Source: Alopecurus myosuroides
Lineage: Eukaryota > Streptophyta > Magnoliopsida > Poales > Poaceae
DNA length: 64,000 nucleotides
Direction: 5' to 3'
Assembly (NCBI GenBank): GCA_028641055.1
Contig: CM054063.1
Coordinates: 47,358,920 to 47,422,919, forward strand
Numbering within the stretch: position 1 is the first letter of the stretch; each line of letters opens with the position of its first letter. Shown here in pieces: positions 1 through 11,300 of the stretch. The translations under genes were made by a program, and so were the position numbers. Below the pieces are notes generated by a model. It made no database searches. It was given only the letters and a program-made list of their open reading frames with translations, and was not told where the DNA came from.

Positions 1-155
1 TTATTTCCCTCGTCTCATGCAAACTCCTCTTTTTCCCATGTCAATTAACTAGAGGTAATTCCGTCCAAAATTGATGTCATTTTCCTTTCCATGAAGGTTT
101 TTATAATTTCTGTGTCAAAAACTATACACCCTACATCTAGAAACAAACATTAGTA

Positions 156-316
156 CTCCCTCCGTTTCACAATATAAGATGTTTTAGACATATTCCACAT
201 TCATATACATACACATGTATCTAGACATATTTAAGTATATGTGTTTACTTACTTTAGTCCGAATCTAGATAACATGTAGAACACCTAAAACATCTTACAT
301 TATGAAACGGAGGGAG
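156..316. mobile_element. Stowaway-type MITE
   Basis: A 161-bp element with terminal inverted repeats CTCCCTCCGTTTCA at the left and TGAAACGGAGGGAG at the right, flanked by TA dinucleotides at 154-155 and 317-318. Those termini and the TA target duplication define Stowaway MITEs of grasses, which are mobilised by Tc1/mariner transposases. The interior is AT-rich with no coding capacity, and the halves are partly complementary (AAGATGTTTTAGACAT against the right end), so the element could form a hairpin. The assignment to the superfamily is firm; the subfamily is not determined. Confidence 0.93.
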
Positions 317-827
317 TAATTAATTACTACTGCTCTTCTTTAAACAGCTCAAAACAATAGGATTCTTGGAGGACATCTGACTTTCTTTTGCGAGTAGGAC
401 GACACCTGAGTTGTGGACACACATGTATAGTGATAGGACTTTATCATGTTGTTCGACACAAGTATGGTACATCATCTCCAAATGCAACTCTTAGGCGAGA
501 CTTGCTAGGTAATCATTTTTTAGCTTGGAATGCTTTGAGGAACGGATACATTTTGTTAACCTAGTGCTTGGATATGACATGTTGCATTAGAATCTAAACC
601 GAATGACTAAATCTAGTTCAAATATAAGTACTATGCTCAATGACACGCCCTATTAATAACAAGAAAAGAAATATTGTGTATGGTTGAAGTTATAAGTACT
701 TTTGTGGACACGCATTAGCTTGAAGTGTCAGGTGTATAGATAGAAAGAACGAGTATAGGAGTGGGCCAAAAAGATTCTTACAGTGCGAAAGAGGGGGGTG
801 TGGGCACAAGATTAAAGATGGGCGGTC
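317..827. other. Intergenic sequence without a recognisable gene
   Basis: Unremarkable sequence between the MITE and the LINE remnant. No ORF, repeat terminus or RNA gene is visible. The same holds for the 153 bases left of the MITE. Confidence 0.6.
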
Positions 828-1142
828 CTATACTTGTGCGGTGATGACAACTAGGCTAGCTCCAGAGAACGGAGAGTTCCTCCGCACCCGCCAACTTCGA
901 AAGGTGACCCTCGGTTCGATGTTGGCGCTGAGGGATAGCATCGTCGAGGGCTTGTTTTCGAACACCCGGGCATTCCTCTCAAGCCAGATCTTCCACACGG
1001 CCAGGAGAATGAGGTTGTCGAACCCTTTACAGCAAGACTTACCTAGCCCGAGAAGTGCCACATGCCACCACTCCGCGAGGGACTCCTCATTACAGTTATA
1101 AGTAAAAGAAAATCTCGCGATGTGCAACTCACTTGGGAGCAA
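828..1142 (-). pseudogene. LINE ORF2 C-terminal remnant
   Basis: An open stretch on the minus strand whose middle (reading EWWHVALLGLGK, then KGFDNLILLAVWKIWLERNARVF) matches the pattern at the end of plant L1-type ORF2 proteins, the segment after the zf-RVT domain where a tryptophan-rich W-x-I/L-W-x-E-R-N-x-R-V-F motif is typical. No upstream reverse transcriptase is attached, so this is a dead fragment. It lies in a block that recurs in diverged form at 56816-57325. The family assignment comes from the motif only. Confidence 0.55.
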
Positions 1143-1318
1143 ACAATGTTGTTTTTGCTACATGATAGGAACAACTAAACATTTGCTCACGTAACTTGTT
1201 CAATTATTCAAGTTGCATTTGAATTTGTATATATCCACCCCTGATATCACTAAAATGTTTAAAATTTGGCTTCATGGCATATTATTTGAACACAAATCTC
1301 GCATCCTTATGAGAGCCG
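850..1318. repeat. Left copy of a diverged ~470-bp repeat
   Basis: Matches 56816-57325 in the same orientation. Shared tracts include the run around 1127 (AACTCACTTGGGAGCAAAC), the run around 1200 (TGTTCAATTATTCAAGTTGC) and CTTATGAGAGCC at the right edge. By eye identity is roughly 85% in the right half and lower in the left half. Both copies include the LINE-like remnant. Confidence 0.75.
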
Positions 1319-2216
1319 CAGCCCTATGTTGGGCCTTGTGGCAACGTGGCTTCACTGTCATGATATGGTTCTGACAAAGAAGAAGATCTACCTGTGTACA
1401 GCTATCTCCATACCTCGTCTCTTTTCAGTGACAGGACAGAGAAGGAGCTTTTCATGGGTATTCTGTACCCAAATGGCGCGGGCGCCCAAGAATGTATTTA
1501 TCCGACATCGGCGCAGTTTCCACATACGTGAACCCATTTTGTGTATATTGTCTTGATACCACAATTGGGTCAACATTTATATACAAATTCTGTTTATCTA
1601 AAAAAAATACTTCTAAGCAATTGGAGTGCGCGCTTCCAAGTATGATTGCTGACCGACCGCTTAATAACCCCTCAAATCTGAGTTGGGGAGAATGAATTTA
1701 ACATGGGAGGGGATATGCATTGCATGTATCGTCATGCTGGAAATGCTCCGGAACCATGCATGCATGGACTACTTTTTTTTTACAGTACATGCATGCATGT
1801 ACATTTGTTCTCTTGGATCTCAGGAATGAGGGCGATGATGTATGAATCTTGACCTAGGTAGCACGCTGGAGTGGAGTGCGGCCGGTTGTGTGGCTCCAGA
1901 AGGTTGCCGGCCGGCTTTGGCTGCCCTTTCTTCCATACCTTGGCGCGTGGTCGTTGTCATCGTCTTCCCGTTTACACGCAGGTTGCGTCAGTGACGTGTG
2001 GATAATGTGGTACGCAATATCTTGCTGCATTCAAGAATTCAAGATCGGGGGAAATCATCCGGGAACCGCATCCGCCAACCCCTTGCACAGAAAGCTTTGA
2101 CGGGAAACAATAAAGCAGTTCCTGGTCCTAGCCTAACAATCAGTACGAGCAAAGGAGCTGAATAGGAGCTCCCGAACAAAAAAAAAAAAAGGCATACCCT
2201 TCTAGCAGGTTCTTCA
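1319..2216. other. Intergenic sequence with RY-type palindromes
   Basis: No convincing gene. At 1714-1802 there is a cluster of CATGCA motifs, including an 18-bp palindrome at 1785-1802 (GTACATGCATGCATGTAC) and CCATGCATGCATGG at about 1754-1767. CATGCATG is the RY element recognised by B3-domain factors in plant seed genes, but no promoter context is visible. A 13-base A-run at about 2175-2190 could be the tail of a short degraded retroposon. Confidence 0.5.
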
Positions 2217-2256
2217 TTTTTTTTGTTTTTTTTTTTGAGCAAAAACCACACGAACT

Positions 2257-5200
2257 TTATTGATTAATAAACATAGGTAAATTTACATCTGCAGGAGGAT
2301 GGATCAACCAAACATGGCGTCCACCACCCAGGCCTAGAGCGAATTTTGCAATGTCATGTGCTTCCCAATTGGACTCTCTCATTTCATGTTTAAACTGTAT
2401 GTGCTCTAGCCCTTCCATCCTCTGTTTGATCTCCCTAATCACAGTTCCATATCGACCTTTATAATCCTCTGAAATTTCACGAACCACACTCGAGTTATCG
2501 GAAGCAATGCATGCTCTATTGACAGCAATATCCTGCGCCAGGGTGAGAGCCTCTCTTCACGCAATTGCCTCCAAAGCTGCCGGGTCAGTGAGCCCCGAAA
2601 CCACCAAAGCCGATGCACCCAAGAACTGTCCATCTTCATCTCTGAAGATAGCTGCAGCTGCGCCACTTGTTCCCTCACGGTTGACAGCGCCGTCAGCATT
2701 CCCCTTTGACAGTCCTTGAGGAGGCCTAATCCACTCCTTTCTTCTTTCCCCCCTAGGTTGATGTGTAGACCGTACAGAGATATTGCATACCTCGAGCTCC
2801 CTCAGATAACTCTCGATGAAACCATGAGTTGATAGTGGACTTTGAAAGATTTCTTCGTGCAAAGCTTTGCGACGTGCCGTCCAAACTGCTCATAGTGTCA
2901 CTATCATAGCTGTAAACTCTTTATGATTTAGCGTCTCCATCATGTTAAATATCCAGTTGCAGGCATCCGGTATAGCACAGTGCAATACATGCTCAGCCAT
3001 CTGGCCCTCCGATAGGGCCCAAACACACCGCGCCATATTGCATTCAATCAAACTGTGTCTCCAGTCATCATTGGCCACTCCACAGATTTTGCATACAGGC
3101 GCATTCGCCATATTACGGTGATGGAGTAGTTCACCTGTCGGCAGACTTAGTTTGGCTAGACGCCAAGCGAAATTTCGGACTTTAGAAGGGATTTTAATCC
3201 GCCACAATCTTGACCACAGGCTCGCTGTTTCAGTAGTATTAGGGTTTTCAGATGTACTCGCCAGTCAAGCTCCTCTCCTTCTCCTGACCGCCGCAAGCAT
3301 TCTGTACGCAGACCGTACAGAAAAAACACCTGATTTTTCAAAATGCCATGCCCAATAATCATCCATATGAATAGTCGGAATAGGTATTTGCTTAATGACA
3401 TCAACATCAATTGGCAGTAACGCATGTTCAAGTTTCTGCAGATCCCAGCTAGCACTAGAATGATCAATCAACTCATCCACCATCAAAGGACTCTCATCAT
3501 TAACAGGTGAAATAGGCCTCATATGAGTATCTCGTGGAATCCAATTCTGAGCTCAAATTTGAGTTGAAAGTCCATTACCAATCCTCCTTATTAAGCCTTG
3601 AGTAAGTACTTGTCTACCTTCAAGAATTGATCTCCATATCTGAGAGGGTTTAGAACCCACTCTAGCATCCAAAAAAGACTCATTGGGATAGTATCGAGCC
3701 TTTAAAATCCGAGCACTCAAAGAGGATGGATTCTCAAGTAACCTCCACCCTTGTTTAGCCAGTAATGCTAAGTTAAACAGCTCCATGTCGCGGAAACCGA
3801 GCCAGGCTGGCACATCTCCTCCCAAGAAATCCACGCCACTTTCCTTCTTCCCTCCTTACTGCCCCACCAGAACTTCCGAATCATCATATTCAAGTGTGAA
3901 ATCAGCCCTTTTGGTAATAAGAAGCACGACATTGAATAGGTTGGCAGTGCTTGAGCCACGGATTTAATTAGCACTTCCTTCCCTCCCATCGAAAGGCATT
4001 GTTCTAACCAACCTTGGATCCTCTTCCATACCCTATCCTTCAAGTATTTGAAAGTACCTGCCTTCGATCTTCCCACATCCGAAGGCATGCCAAGATATTT
4101 CTCATTGAGTGACTCATTAGGGACATTTAAAATTACCTTCAACTCTTCTCTGATCCCATTGGGACACCCCTTGCTGAAAAATATTGAAGATTTGGACAAG
4201 TTCACTCGTTGTCCAGAAGCTTGTGTGTAAATCTCAAGAATATTATTAACCTCCTCCGCAGCTTCTCTATTTGCTTTAAAAAAATAGAAAACTATCATCT
4301 GCAAATAATTGATGGCTTACTTCTGGAGCTGTAGGAGCAATTCGTAACCCAATATTTGCTATTTCTTCTCGGGATTTCATAAGACATGAAAACCCCTCCG
4401 CTGCTAGGAGAAATAAATATGGTGAGATGGGGTCACCTTGTCGGATTCCACGAGTCGGTTTAAATTCCTCAAGTTGCTCTCCATTAAACAAAACTGAAAA
4501 AGACACAGTTCGAACACATTTCATCACCGACGAAACCCAAGCTGCAGAAAACCCCAACTTTAGCATAATCTTCTCCAAATATTCCCACTCCACACGATCA
4601 TAAGCTTTCATCATATCCAATTTGAGTGCACACGCCCTATTCCTCTTTGCTTTGTTTATCTTCATGAAGTGTAAACTCTCATAAGCAGAAATGATGTTGT
4701 CTGTAATTAATCTCCCTGGCACGAAGGCAGACTGTTCCTCTGATATAATCACCGGTAATACTTTCTTTAATCTATTTGCCAAAACCTTTGATGCTATCTT
4801 ATAGAGAACATTACATAAACTGATAGGTCTAAATTGAGAAAGAGAGCTAGCATCATTCACCTTCGGAATCAGAACCACGAAAGTTTTATTAAGACTCTCC
4901 ACGCTGTCCTCTCCCCTTAATATCCGAAGCACCACCATGGTTACTTCTCTTCCACAAATGTTCCAATGCTTCTGAAAAAAATGCGCCGGGAAACCATCAG
5001 GGCCCGGTGATTTGAGAGGATACATCTGAAAAAGTGCAATTTTTATCTCCTCTTCCGAATACGGTTTGGAGAGCTCCATGTTCATCGTTGCCGTAACCTT
5101 CTGTGGCACCACATCCAGAACAGATTCGGTATTATTGCACCCTTCCGAAGAGTAAAGGAATTCGTAGAACTCCTTAGTCATACCCTTCATCTCATGTCTA

Positions 5201-6375
5201 TCCTCTGTAATGACCCCATCATTGCGGGCTAATCGAGAAATTCTATTCTTTCTTTTGCGTTGAGTTGCTTTTTGATGAAAAATCTCGTGTTGCTGTCCCC
5301 TTCACGGAGCCACTGAATTCTCGAACTTTGCTTCCACATCACCTCCTCCCTGTGATAAAGTTCCACTAATCTGTCCTGACATTTTGTTTCTTCCCTCGAA
5401 GGTCCCACTCGGAGGGGGGCAGACCTGAGAGAGTTTATTTTCACCTTCAGCTCTTTTATCTCCTTTGCAACACTGCCGAAAACATCAGAGCTCCAAGCAC
5501 CCATGCTCAGACTTAATCTGGACATTTTGTCATGAAGTTCACTCGTATTGCTCGCCCGTGTATTTTCCCATAGCTGTTTCACAAAGTCTCCAAACCCCTC
5601 ATGCTCCTCCCACATCTTTTCATATCTGAAAAGTTTAGGTAACCAATCTCTTCGTTGCATGGGGTCGGGATTTTCAAAATGCAGGAGGAGTGCCGAGTGA
5701 TCAGACTTGACTGAGTTCATGTGCCTCACCGATGCTGCTGGAAACATATCAAGCCAATCCGTTGTGGCTAGAGCTCTATCCAATCTTGCACGAGTATAGC
5801 TACCCCCAGCCACTCTTCTCTCAAACGTCCAATCCGTGCCCGTAAAGACTAGATCCATAAACCCACATATATCCACTGCCTCCCTAAAACCATTCATCGA
5901 ACTATCATCCCTTCTCCCAACTCCTCTGTGCTCCTCGACGTGTAACACTTCATTAAAATCTCCTGCGCAAAGCCAAGGCAGATCGGACTCACATTTTATA
6001 AACTTCATGAGATCCCAAGTTTTATGCCTCTCACTACGTTGGGCTTCTCCGTATATCAGTGTGAACCTCCACGGAGGTAGATCCCCCATAGTAATCTTCC
6101 CATCAATATGATACCGCGAGTATCTTATTAACTGAAAATTTGTGCATGTCTTCCAGAAAATTGCCAAACCTCCACTTCGACCATCGCTACTCACCGCGAA
6201 ACACCCATCATACCCAAGTGACCGTGTCAATCCCTCTACTTGTGATTTATGGACTTGCGTCTCCACAATACACAGAATAGGGGGGGGGGGGGGCAAATTC
6301 CCGTGCGAAACCACGGAGCTCTCGAACTGTCGCGTCATTGCCCACTCCACGACAGTTCCAAATCCAGGCACTCAT
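2257..6375 (-). pseudogene. LINE 1 ORF2, endonuclease-reverse transcriptase-RNase H
   Basis: ORF2 would nick the target DNA and reverse-transcribe the LINE RNA in the nucleus. The start is the ATG at 6373-6375, followed by WIWNCRG, the usual opening of plant L1 endonucleases. A run of 14 G/C (about 6281-6294) causes a frameshift soon after. The endonuclease shows ETQ, GRSGGLAIFW, GDFNE and SDH motifs. A second frameshift lies near 5280. The reverse transcriptase (about 5190-4250) has GPDGFPAHFFQ, KLDMMKAYDRVEW, GIRQGDPISPYLF and the catalytic FADD at 4294-4305, all intact. A slip in the A/T run at 4277-4285 follows FADD. The zf-RVT domain (about 3207-2890, CKICG...H..IEC) and an RVT_3-type RNase H (about 2800-2257, WIRPPQG, DGAVNREG, GLTDPAALEAIA) close the protein. 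At least five frameshifts make it inactive. Confidence 0.9.
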
Positions 6376-7591
6376 TGTTCCCGGCGGTCACCCTCGGAGG
6401 GCGCCGCCGATATACTATCATTTGATTTAGTCTGACTTCCATCACCTAGCTTTTTCAGCTTCTTCTTGCCTCTACATGGCGGATCATAACCCGGGGGTGG
6501 TGGAGGAACCCGCGTATCTGCCTCTGCCACAGTACCCTTGTTATCAGCCATCACCACTTCATCGTCAAAATTCAATCTCTTGCTATTATTCAGTCCTTCT
6601 ACCCTCTCTGTATCATCCGTATCCTGAATTTCCATCAGATTTTTTAGGGGACTTGAAGCAGTGTCCTCTAGATCATCTGCCTGCTCATAGTCTTCCGATG
6701 GACGCTTCCTGGCCATGTTTCTCTCATCACCACGGCCTCTCCCAAAACCCCTAGCTCCAAACCTCCCCTGCATTGGAGCTTTAAAAGAGAATTGTCCTGG
6801 TGTTTGAATCCGTCTCTTTGCTAACAGCCACTTCCCATATTGCACTGCCTTGTCATCATGAACTCCATCCCCACACTCCTCCATATCATGCCCCATTATT
6901 CCACAAACATCACAAAAATACCCGATTTTTCATACTTCACATGAAGTAATTTTCTCTCCTTTCCCGCAGCATTCAGAGGTGTAAAACGGATCAGTGGTGC
7001 CCTCACGTCTATACTTGCTCGCACTCTCACATAATCACCTTCAAACCACCGATGCGGATTCATCTCTACGCTTTGGACTCGTCCAATCCGTCTGGCGAGT
7101 TGATCCACTACTGATTGCACACGGTACAACTCCGGGATGGAGTGTATTTGAGCCCACACCGAGATCCGATCAAGTTGAACCTCATAAGGGTTGCATATGC
7201 CATCATATTCCGCCATGACAACCACTAGCTTCTTAAACAACCATGGCCCTTGCATCATCACTATATTCCAGTCCCCGAGGCAAAAAAACTTGAACGTGAA
7301 GAGATTATCATCCACTTCTCGCATCTCTGGATCATGAGCCAGCCCCCGTATCCCCCTCAGTGTTTCAAACAACGCCGATGAACTGAAAGATTTTGATGTG
7401 TGCACTCTCGCAATCGCTAGCCACCGTGCTTGTTTTTTCAGATCCCGCAGCACCTCCTCCTCGATCAGTACATCGTCGAGTTCTCCTTCTCGGAGTTCTA
7501 GATTCTCCATTGCCCTGGCCAGCGCTGCATCCTCTCCTGATTTTCTCCCTTCTCCACTATCCCCGGAAGTGGTCTGTCTCATCCCTGCCAT
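6372..7591 (-). pseudogene. LINE 1 ORF1, DUF4283-like with zinc knuckle
   Basis: Nucleic-acid-binding protein of the LINE. The N-terminal part (from about residue 50: ARVHTSKSFSSSALFETLRG, and later GPWLFKKLVVVMAEYDG) has the DUF4283-like pattern of plant LINE ORF1 and related proteins, followed by a CCHC knuckle (C-x2-C-x4-H-x4-C) near 6880-6915. A one-base loss in the A-run at 6926-6930 splits the knuckle from the upstream domain, so the upstream ORF ends at 6896 and the rest continues in another frame from about 6912 to the TGA at 6372-6374. The C-terminal part is basic and low in complexity (RGFGRGRGDERN). The TGA overlaps the ORF2 start as ATGA. The start chosen is the Met at 7591; an earlier in-frame start exists only in the leader. 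Confidence 0.85.
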
Positions 7592-7812
7592 GTCGTCTCA
7601 GCGAGATCGGAAACTGTTCTTCCTCCGTCCGTTTGTGTTCAGGGAAGCACGCCCCGCGCCTCCGGTTATCGACTGCAAGCCTCCCTTCTTGGATTCGACC
7701 TCGGTCTGCAGGATCAAGTCCTCGTCGGAAAACAAATCTCACATCGGCAATGAGATCGCCGATGGAGCCATAAACCCTAGGTAGGTGGCGCTCTAGGAGT
7801 TTCTTTCTCTCT

Positions 7813-7832
7813 CTTTTTTTTTTTTTTTTTTT
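7813..7832 (+). repeat. T20 homopolymer
   Basis: A run of about 20 T directly outside the LINE 1 leader. It might be the A-tail of an otherwise lost minus-strand retroposon, or part of the LINE 1 insertion site. Nothing diagnostic follows. Confidence 0.6.
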
Positions 7833-7929
7833 GTCAAGGGGATCATGCAGTATTGTTGGGTTTATCTCTGCCACACCACGTCCGTACCGGCTAGCCCCTT
7901 GAGTAGGCCTATAATCTGTGTAAGAACAC

Positions 7930-8023
7930 GGCCCAGTTAGCACTGCACGAGGCACAATCTCCGCGTTTCTCAGTCGTTTAGTACCACACTGCTCCCGTAC
8001 ATGACACCAGGCGTGCTTATAAG
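7930..8023 (+). promoter_or_regulatory. Candidate monocot snRNA-type (Pol III) promoter
   Basis: Three signals stand in the order known for monocot U6/U3-type promoters: GGCCCA at 7930-7935 (fits the monocot-specific element RGCCCR), GTACCACACTG near 7981-7991 (8 of 11 positions of the upstream sequence element RTCCCACATCG) and CTTATAAG at 8016-8023 (TATA-like). The gap from upstream element to TATA is 24 bases, the short spacing associated with polymerase III rather than polymerase II in plants. The consensus sites and spacing rule are established knowledge; the match is imperfect and the call is inference. Confidence 0.3.
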
Positions 8024-8044
8024 TTGGCCTCGGAAGCAGGAACG

Positions 8045-8154
8045 CATCGTGCGGTAAGCACGATGAGCTATCAACAAATCCTGATTATATATTCAGTTTA
8101 CTTTCAGTACTGCATACTGCATCGGCAATCCGACACGGGTTGAACAGCATTTTT
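8045..8154 (+). ncRNA. Putative small RNA downstream of the snRNA-type promoter
   Basis: About 22 bases after the TATA-like box lies a perfect hairpin: CATCGTGC (8045-8052), loop GGTAA, GCACGATG (8058-8065). The first T5 run is at 8150-8154, so a polymerase III transcript would be about 105-110 nt. It is not U6, U6atac, U3, 5S or 7SL by inspection. It may be chance or a decayed RNA gene. Confidence 0.2.
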
Positions 8155-8326
8155 AATAATCTCACACTAATTTTACTCAACTCCGAAAGCTTCATGCTGT
8201 GCATTTTTCTTTTTCTTGAAACAGTTAACCCAGCCTCTGCATCTAGCAGATGCACACGGGATACTAAAGTGTGGCAACAAAAATCATCCAGCGGAAACAT
8301 ATGCCAACTACGCATGTTGTATTCTT

Positions 8327-11300
8327 CTAGCGTGCAAACAGCCACCCTGGTTGAAGATAACCCGTACTACCGCCATCAACATGGTGCATCGAGAATCCAA
8401 ACGTCCTTGTTGGCCTTCTGGTAGCAGTAAAAACCACATGTGGATCCAATGAACGGTCTGCAAAAAAATGACCAACTTTCAAGTTGTGAAAAATCACATC
8501 ATTTCGACGATTCCAAATTGTCCATAAAAAAGCACATACACCAACGCGTATACTAGCTTTAGTTTCTCTATCCACCCCTTGTAGCCAATTTCCAAATAAA
8601 TTAGTTACCGAAAGAGCTGGTGAAATACTGAAAGTAAGTGAATTAACCTCCAAAATTTTCTTGCAGAAGTACAATTAACGAACAAGTGCTCCGCAGTCTC
8701 CTCATCCCCACAAAAAACACACTTAGAAAAGCCTAACCATTGTCGTTTTTTAGATTATCTTTAGTGAGCAATTCTTTGCGGTACAAAAACCACATAATTT
8801 TTTTAATCTTTAAAGGAACCTTCAGTCTCCATAAATACTTACGTAAAAACCTAGTGTTTCCATTTATTAGATCTTCATATAAGGACTTTACAGAAAACAC
8901 ACCTGATTGTGTTAAGTTCCATCGAAAAGAATTAGCATGGTTTGATAGGTCAACACCCATCAATTTTTCCACAAGATTTAATCAAACTTCCCATTTATCC
9001 CCTAAGAGGGACCTCCTAAAAGTAATATTGGGATGATCCCCACTTAGAACATCTGCTACTAAAATATTCCGATGTCTAACGATATTATAGAGCGATGGGT
9101 ACTGAACTACGAGCGAAGTCTGTCCTAGCCAAATGACCTCTCAAAACCTGACATTCTTCCCATAACTAATCACACAGGTAACATGTGGAAAGAAATCTCC
9201 CTTGACCTTCATCACACCTTTCCAAAAAGGTGAGTCTGTAGGTTTCGCGTCAATCTGAGAAAGAGGCTTCCCCTATAAATATTTGTTATGTAGCAACTCA
9301 TGTCACACTCCTTGTTCAGTTAACAGTTTAAAAATCCATTTGCTTAGTAAACATCTATTTTTTACGTGAAGAACCTCAATCCCAAGACCTCCTTGATCTT
9401 TGGGACGACAAACAATGTTCCACTTAGTTAGTCTATATTTCCTCTTGAGCTTATCATATTGCCAAAAAAAACTGAGACCTGTAGAAATCTAACCTTCTTC
9501 TTACCCCCACAGGTATCTCAAAGAAGGAGATAAAAAACACCGGTAAACTAGACAAAACCGAATTAATAAGCACTAAGCGATCCCCGTAGGATAACAACTT
9601 ACCTACCCATGAACTTTGCTTTGAATCAAACCGATCCTCAGTCGATTTCCATTCCTTATTAAGAAGTTTTCTGTACTGAACAGGTATACCCAAATACCTA
9701 AAAGGAAGGCATCCTACGTCACATCCAAAAATTTGCCTATAGTCTTCCTGAGATTCGGCCGCTTTACCAAAGCAAAAAATCTCACTCTTGTGAAAATTAA
9801 TCTTAAAGCTCGAAAGCTTTTCAAAAAAGGCTAACAAAAGCTTCATATTAACCGTCTTCTCTAGGTCATGCTCAAGGAATAAAATAGTATCGTTAGCGTA
9901 CTGCAGAATGGACACACCCCCTTCAACAAGATGTGGAACCAAACCACCTATCTGACCCTCATCCTTAGCCCTAGCAATTAGGACCGCTAACATATCAGCT
10001 ACCAAGTTAAAAAGGATATGGGACAATGGATCACCCTGACGCAATCCGTTCAAAGTTTGAAAGAAATGACCTATGTCATCATTAACCTTGATCCCCACGC
10101 TCCCTCCCTGCACAAACCTGCCAACCCACTCACACCATTGTGGTGTGAATCCTTTCATGCGGAGAGTCTCTTGAAGAAACTCCCAAGTAAGTTTATCGTA
10201 GGCTTTCTCAATCTCAATTTTGATCAAAACCCCATCCAACTTCTTACGCTTCAGTTCATGAATCATTTCATGAAGCACTACTACTCCCTCCAGAATATTT
10301 ATGCCTGGAAGAAAATCCGATTGAGCAGGTCTAATCACCCTCTGTGCAATCGAAGTCACCCTATTTGTCCCAACTTTCGTAAAAATCTTGAAACTAACGT
10401 TAAGAAAACATATCGGTCTATAGTGCTCGATACGGCTAGCATCCTCATTATTAGGAAGCAATGTTATGCCACCAAAATTCAGTTTGAACAAATTCAAATC
10501 ACCAGCATGCAGCTGAGAGAATAGTGCCATAAGATCATCCTTAAGTACAACCCAAAATCTCTTATAAAATTCTGCCGGGAACCCATCTGGCCACGATGTT
10601 TTATTTAATTCCATTTGAGAAATCGCATCGAACACCTCATCTTCAGAAAAAGGTTGTGTTAAAATATTATTCTCCAATTCAGATACCTGAGCAATATCAT
10701 CCACTCTCGATTCATTGAACGAAACAGTAGTTGGAACCGGCGCCCCAAACATCTTTTTATAATACTCGGATATAAATGTTTTAAGGTTTTCCTGACCAAT
10801 GATCGTTCCCTCATCCTTTCCCAACTAAAAGAGCATTTTCTTGCGACGTTTACCATTAGAAATTATCTGAAAATATCTAGTATTATTTCCACCCTCCTGA
10901 ATGTGTCTAACCTTCGCACGTTGAGCCCACTTGGACTCCTCATCACGTCTAAGTTTAGATAAATGAGAGTTCGCCTCTCTCTCTCTTAGCCCTCATTTCA
11001 TCGTCTGAAAGAGGACCACATTCCGCTTTCAAATCTAATTCATGAATAAGGAGAATCAACTTCTCCCTCAACCTCTTATACTCGCCACTTAATTTTTTTC
11101 CCCACCCTCGTAGAAACTACGGAGATGTCTGATTTTATTCTGCCATCTCTCAATAGGAGTCTCCCCCGTAAACACGGAGTTCCATTGCTCTTTAACCATC
11201 TCAAAAAACCCTTCTTGACGCAACCAAGACAGCTCAAAAGAGAATATCGATCTATTCCCTGCATGAGCCGAACATTCTGAGTCAATGAGAAGTGGCACAT

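Larger units (their letters stand above)
2217..7812 (-). mobile_element. L1-type LINE 1, near full length, inactive
   Basis: A non-LTR retrotransposon read on the minus strand. Its A-rich 3' tail is the T-rich block at 2217-2236. The 5' end lies near 7790-7812, judged from the start of ORF1 and a GC-rich leader. Order on the minus strand: leader, ORF1 (RNA-binding, zinc knuckle), ORF2 (APE-like endonuclease, reverse transcriptase, zf-RVT, RNase H), tail. The length of about 5.6 kb suits a complete plant L1. Several one-base frameshifts break both ORFs, so it cannot encode its own machinery. I could not identify a target-site duplication, so the 5' boundary is approximate. Confidence 0.9.

Noticed and set aside
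7833..8150. U6, U6atac, U3 or 7SL gene
   Set aside because: The sequence after the promoter-like boxes does not match any of these RNAs; CCCCTTGACA on the minus strand is a short chance match to U6atac.
8170..8190. CAACTCCGAAA shared with 56217-56227 as a LINE 2 target-site duplication
   Set aside because: Neither copy is directly adjacent to the element end; an 11-base match may be chance.
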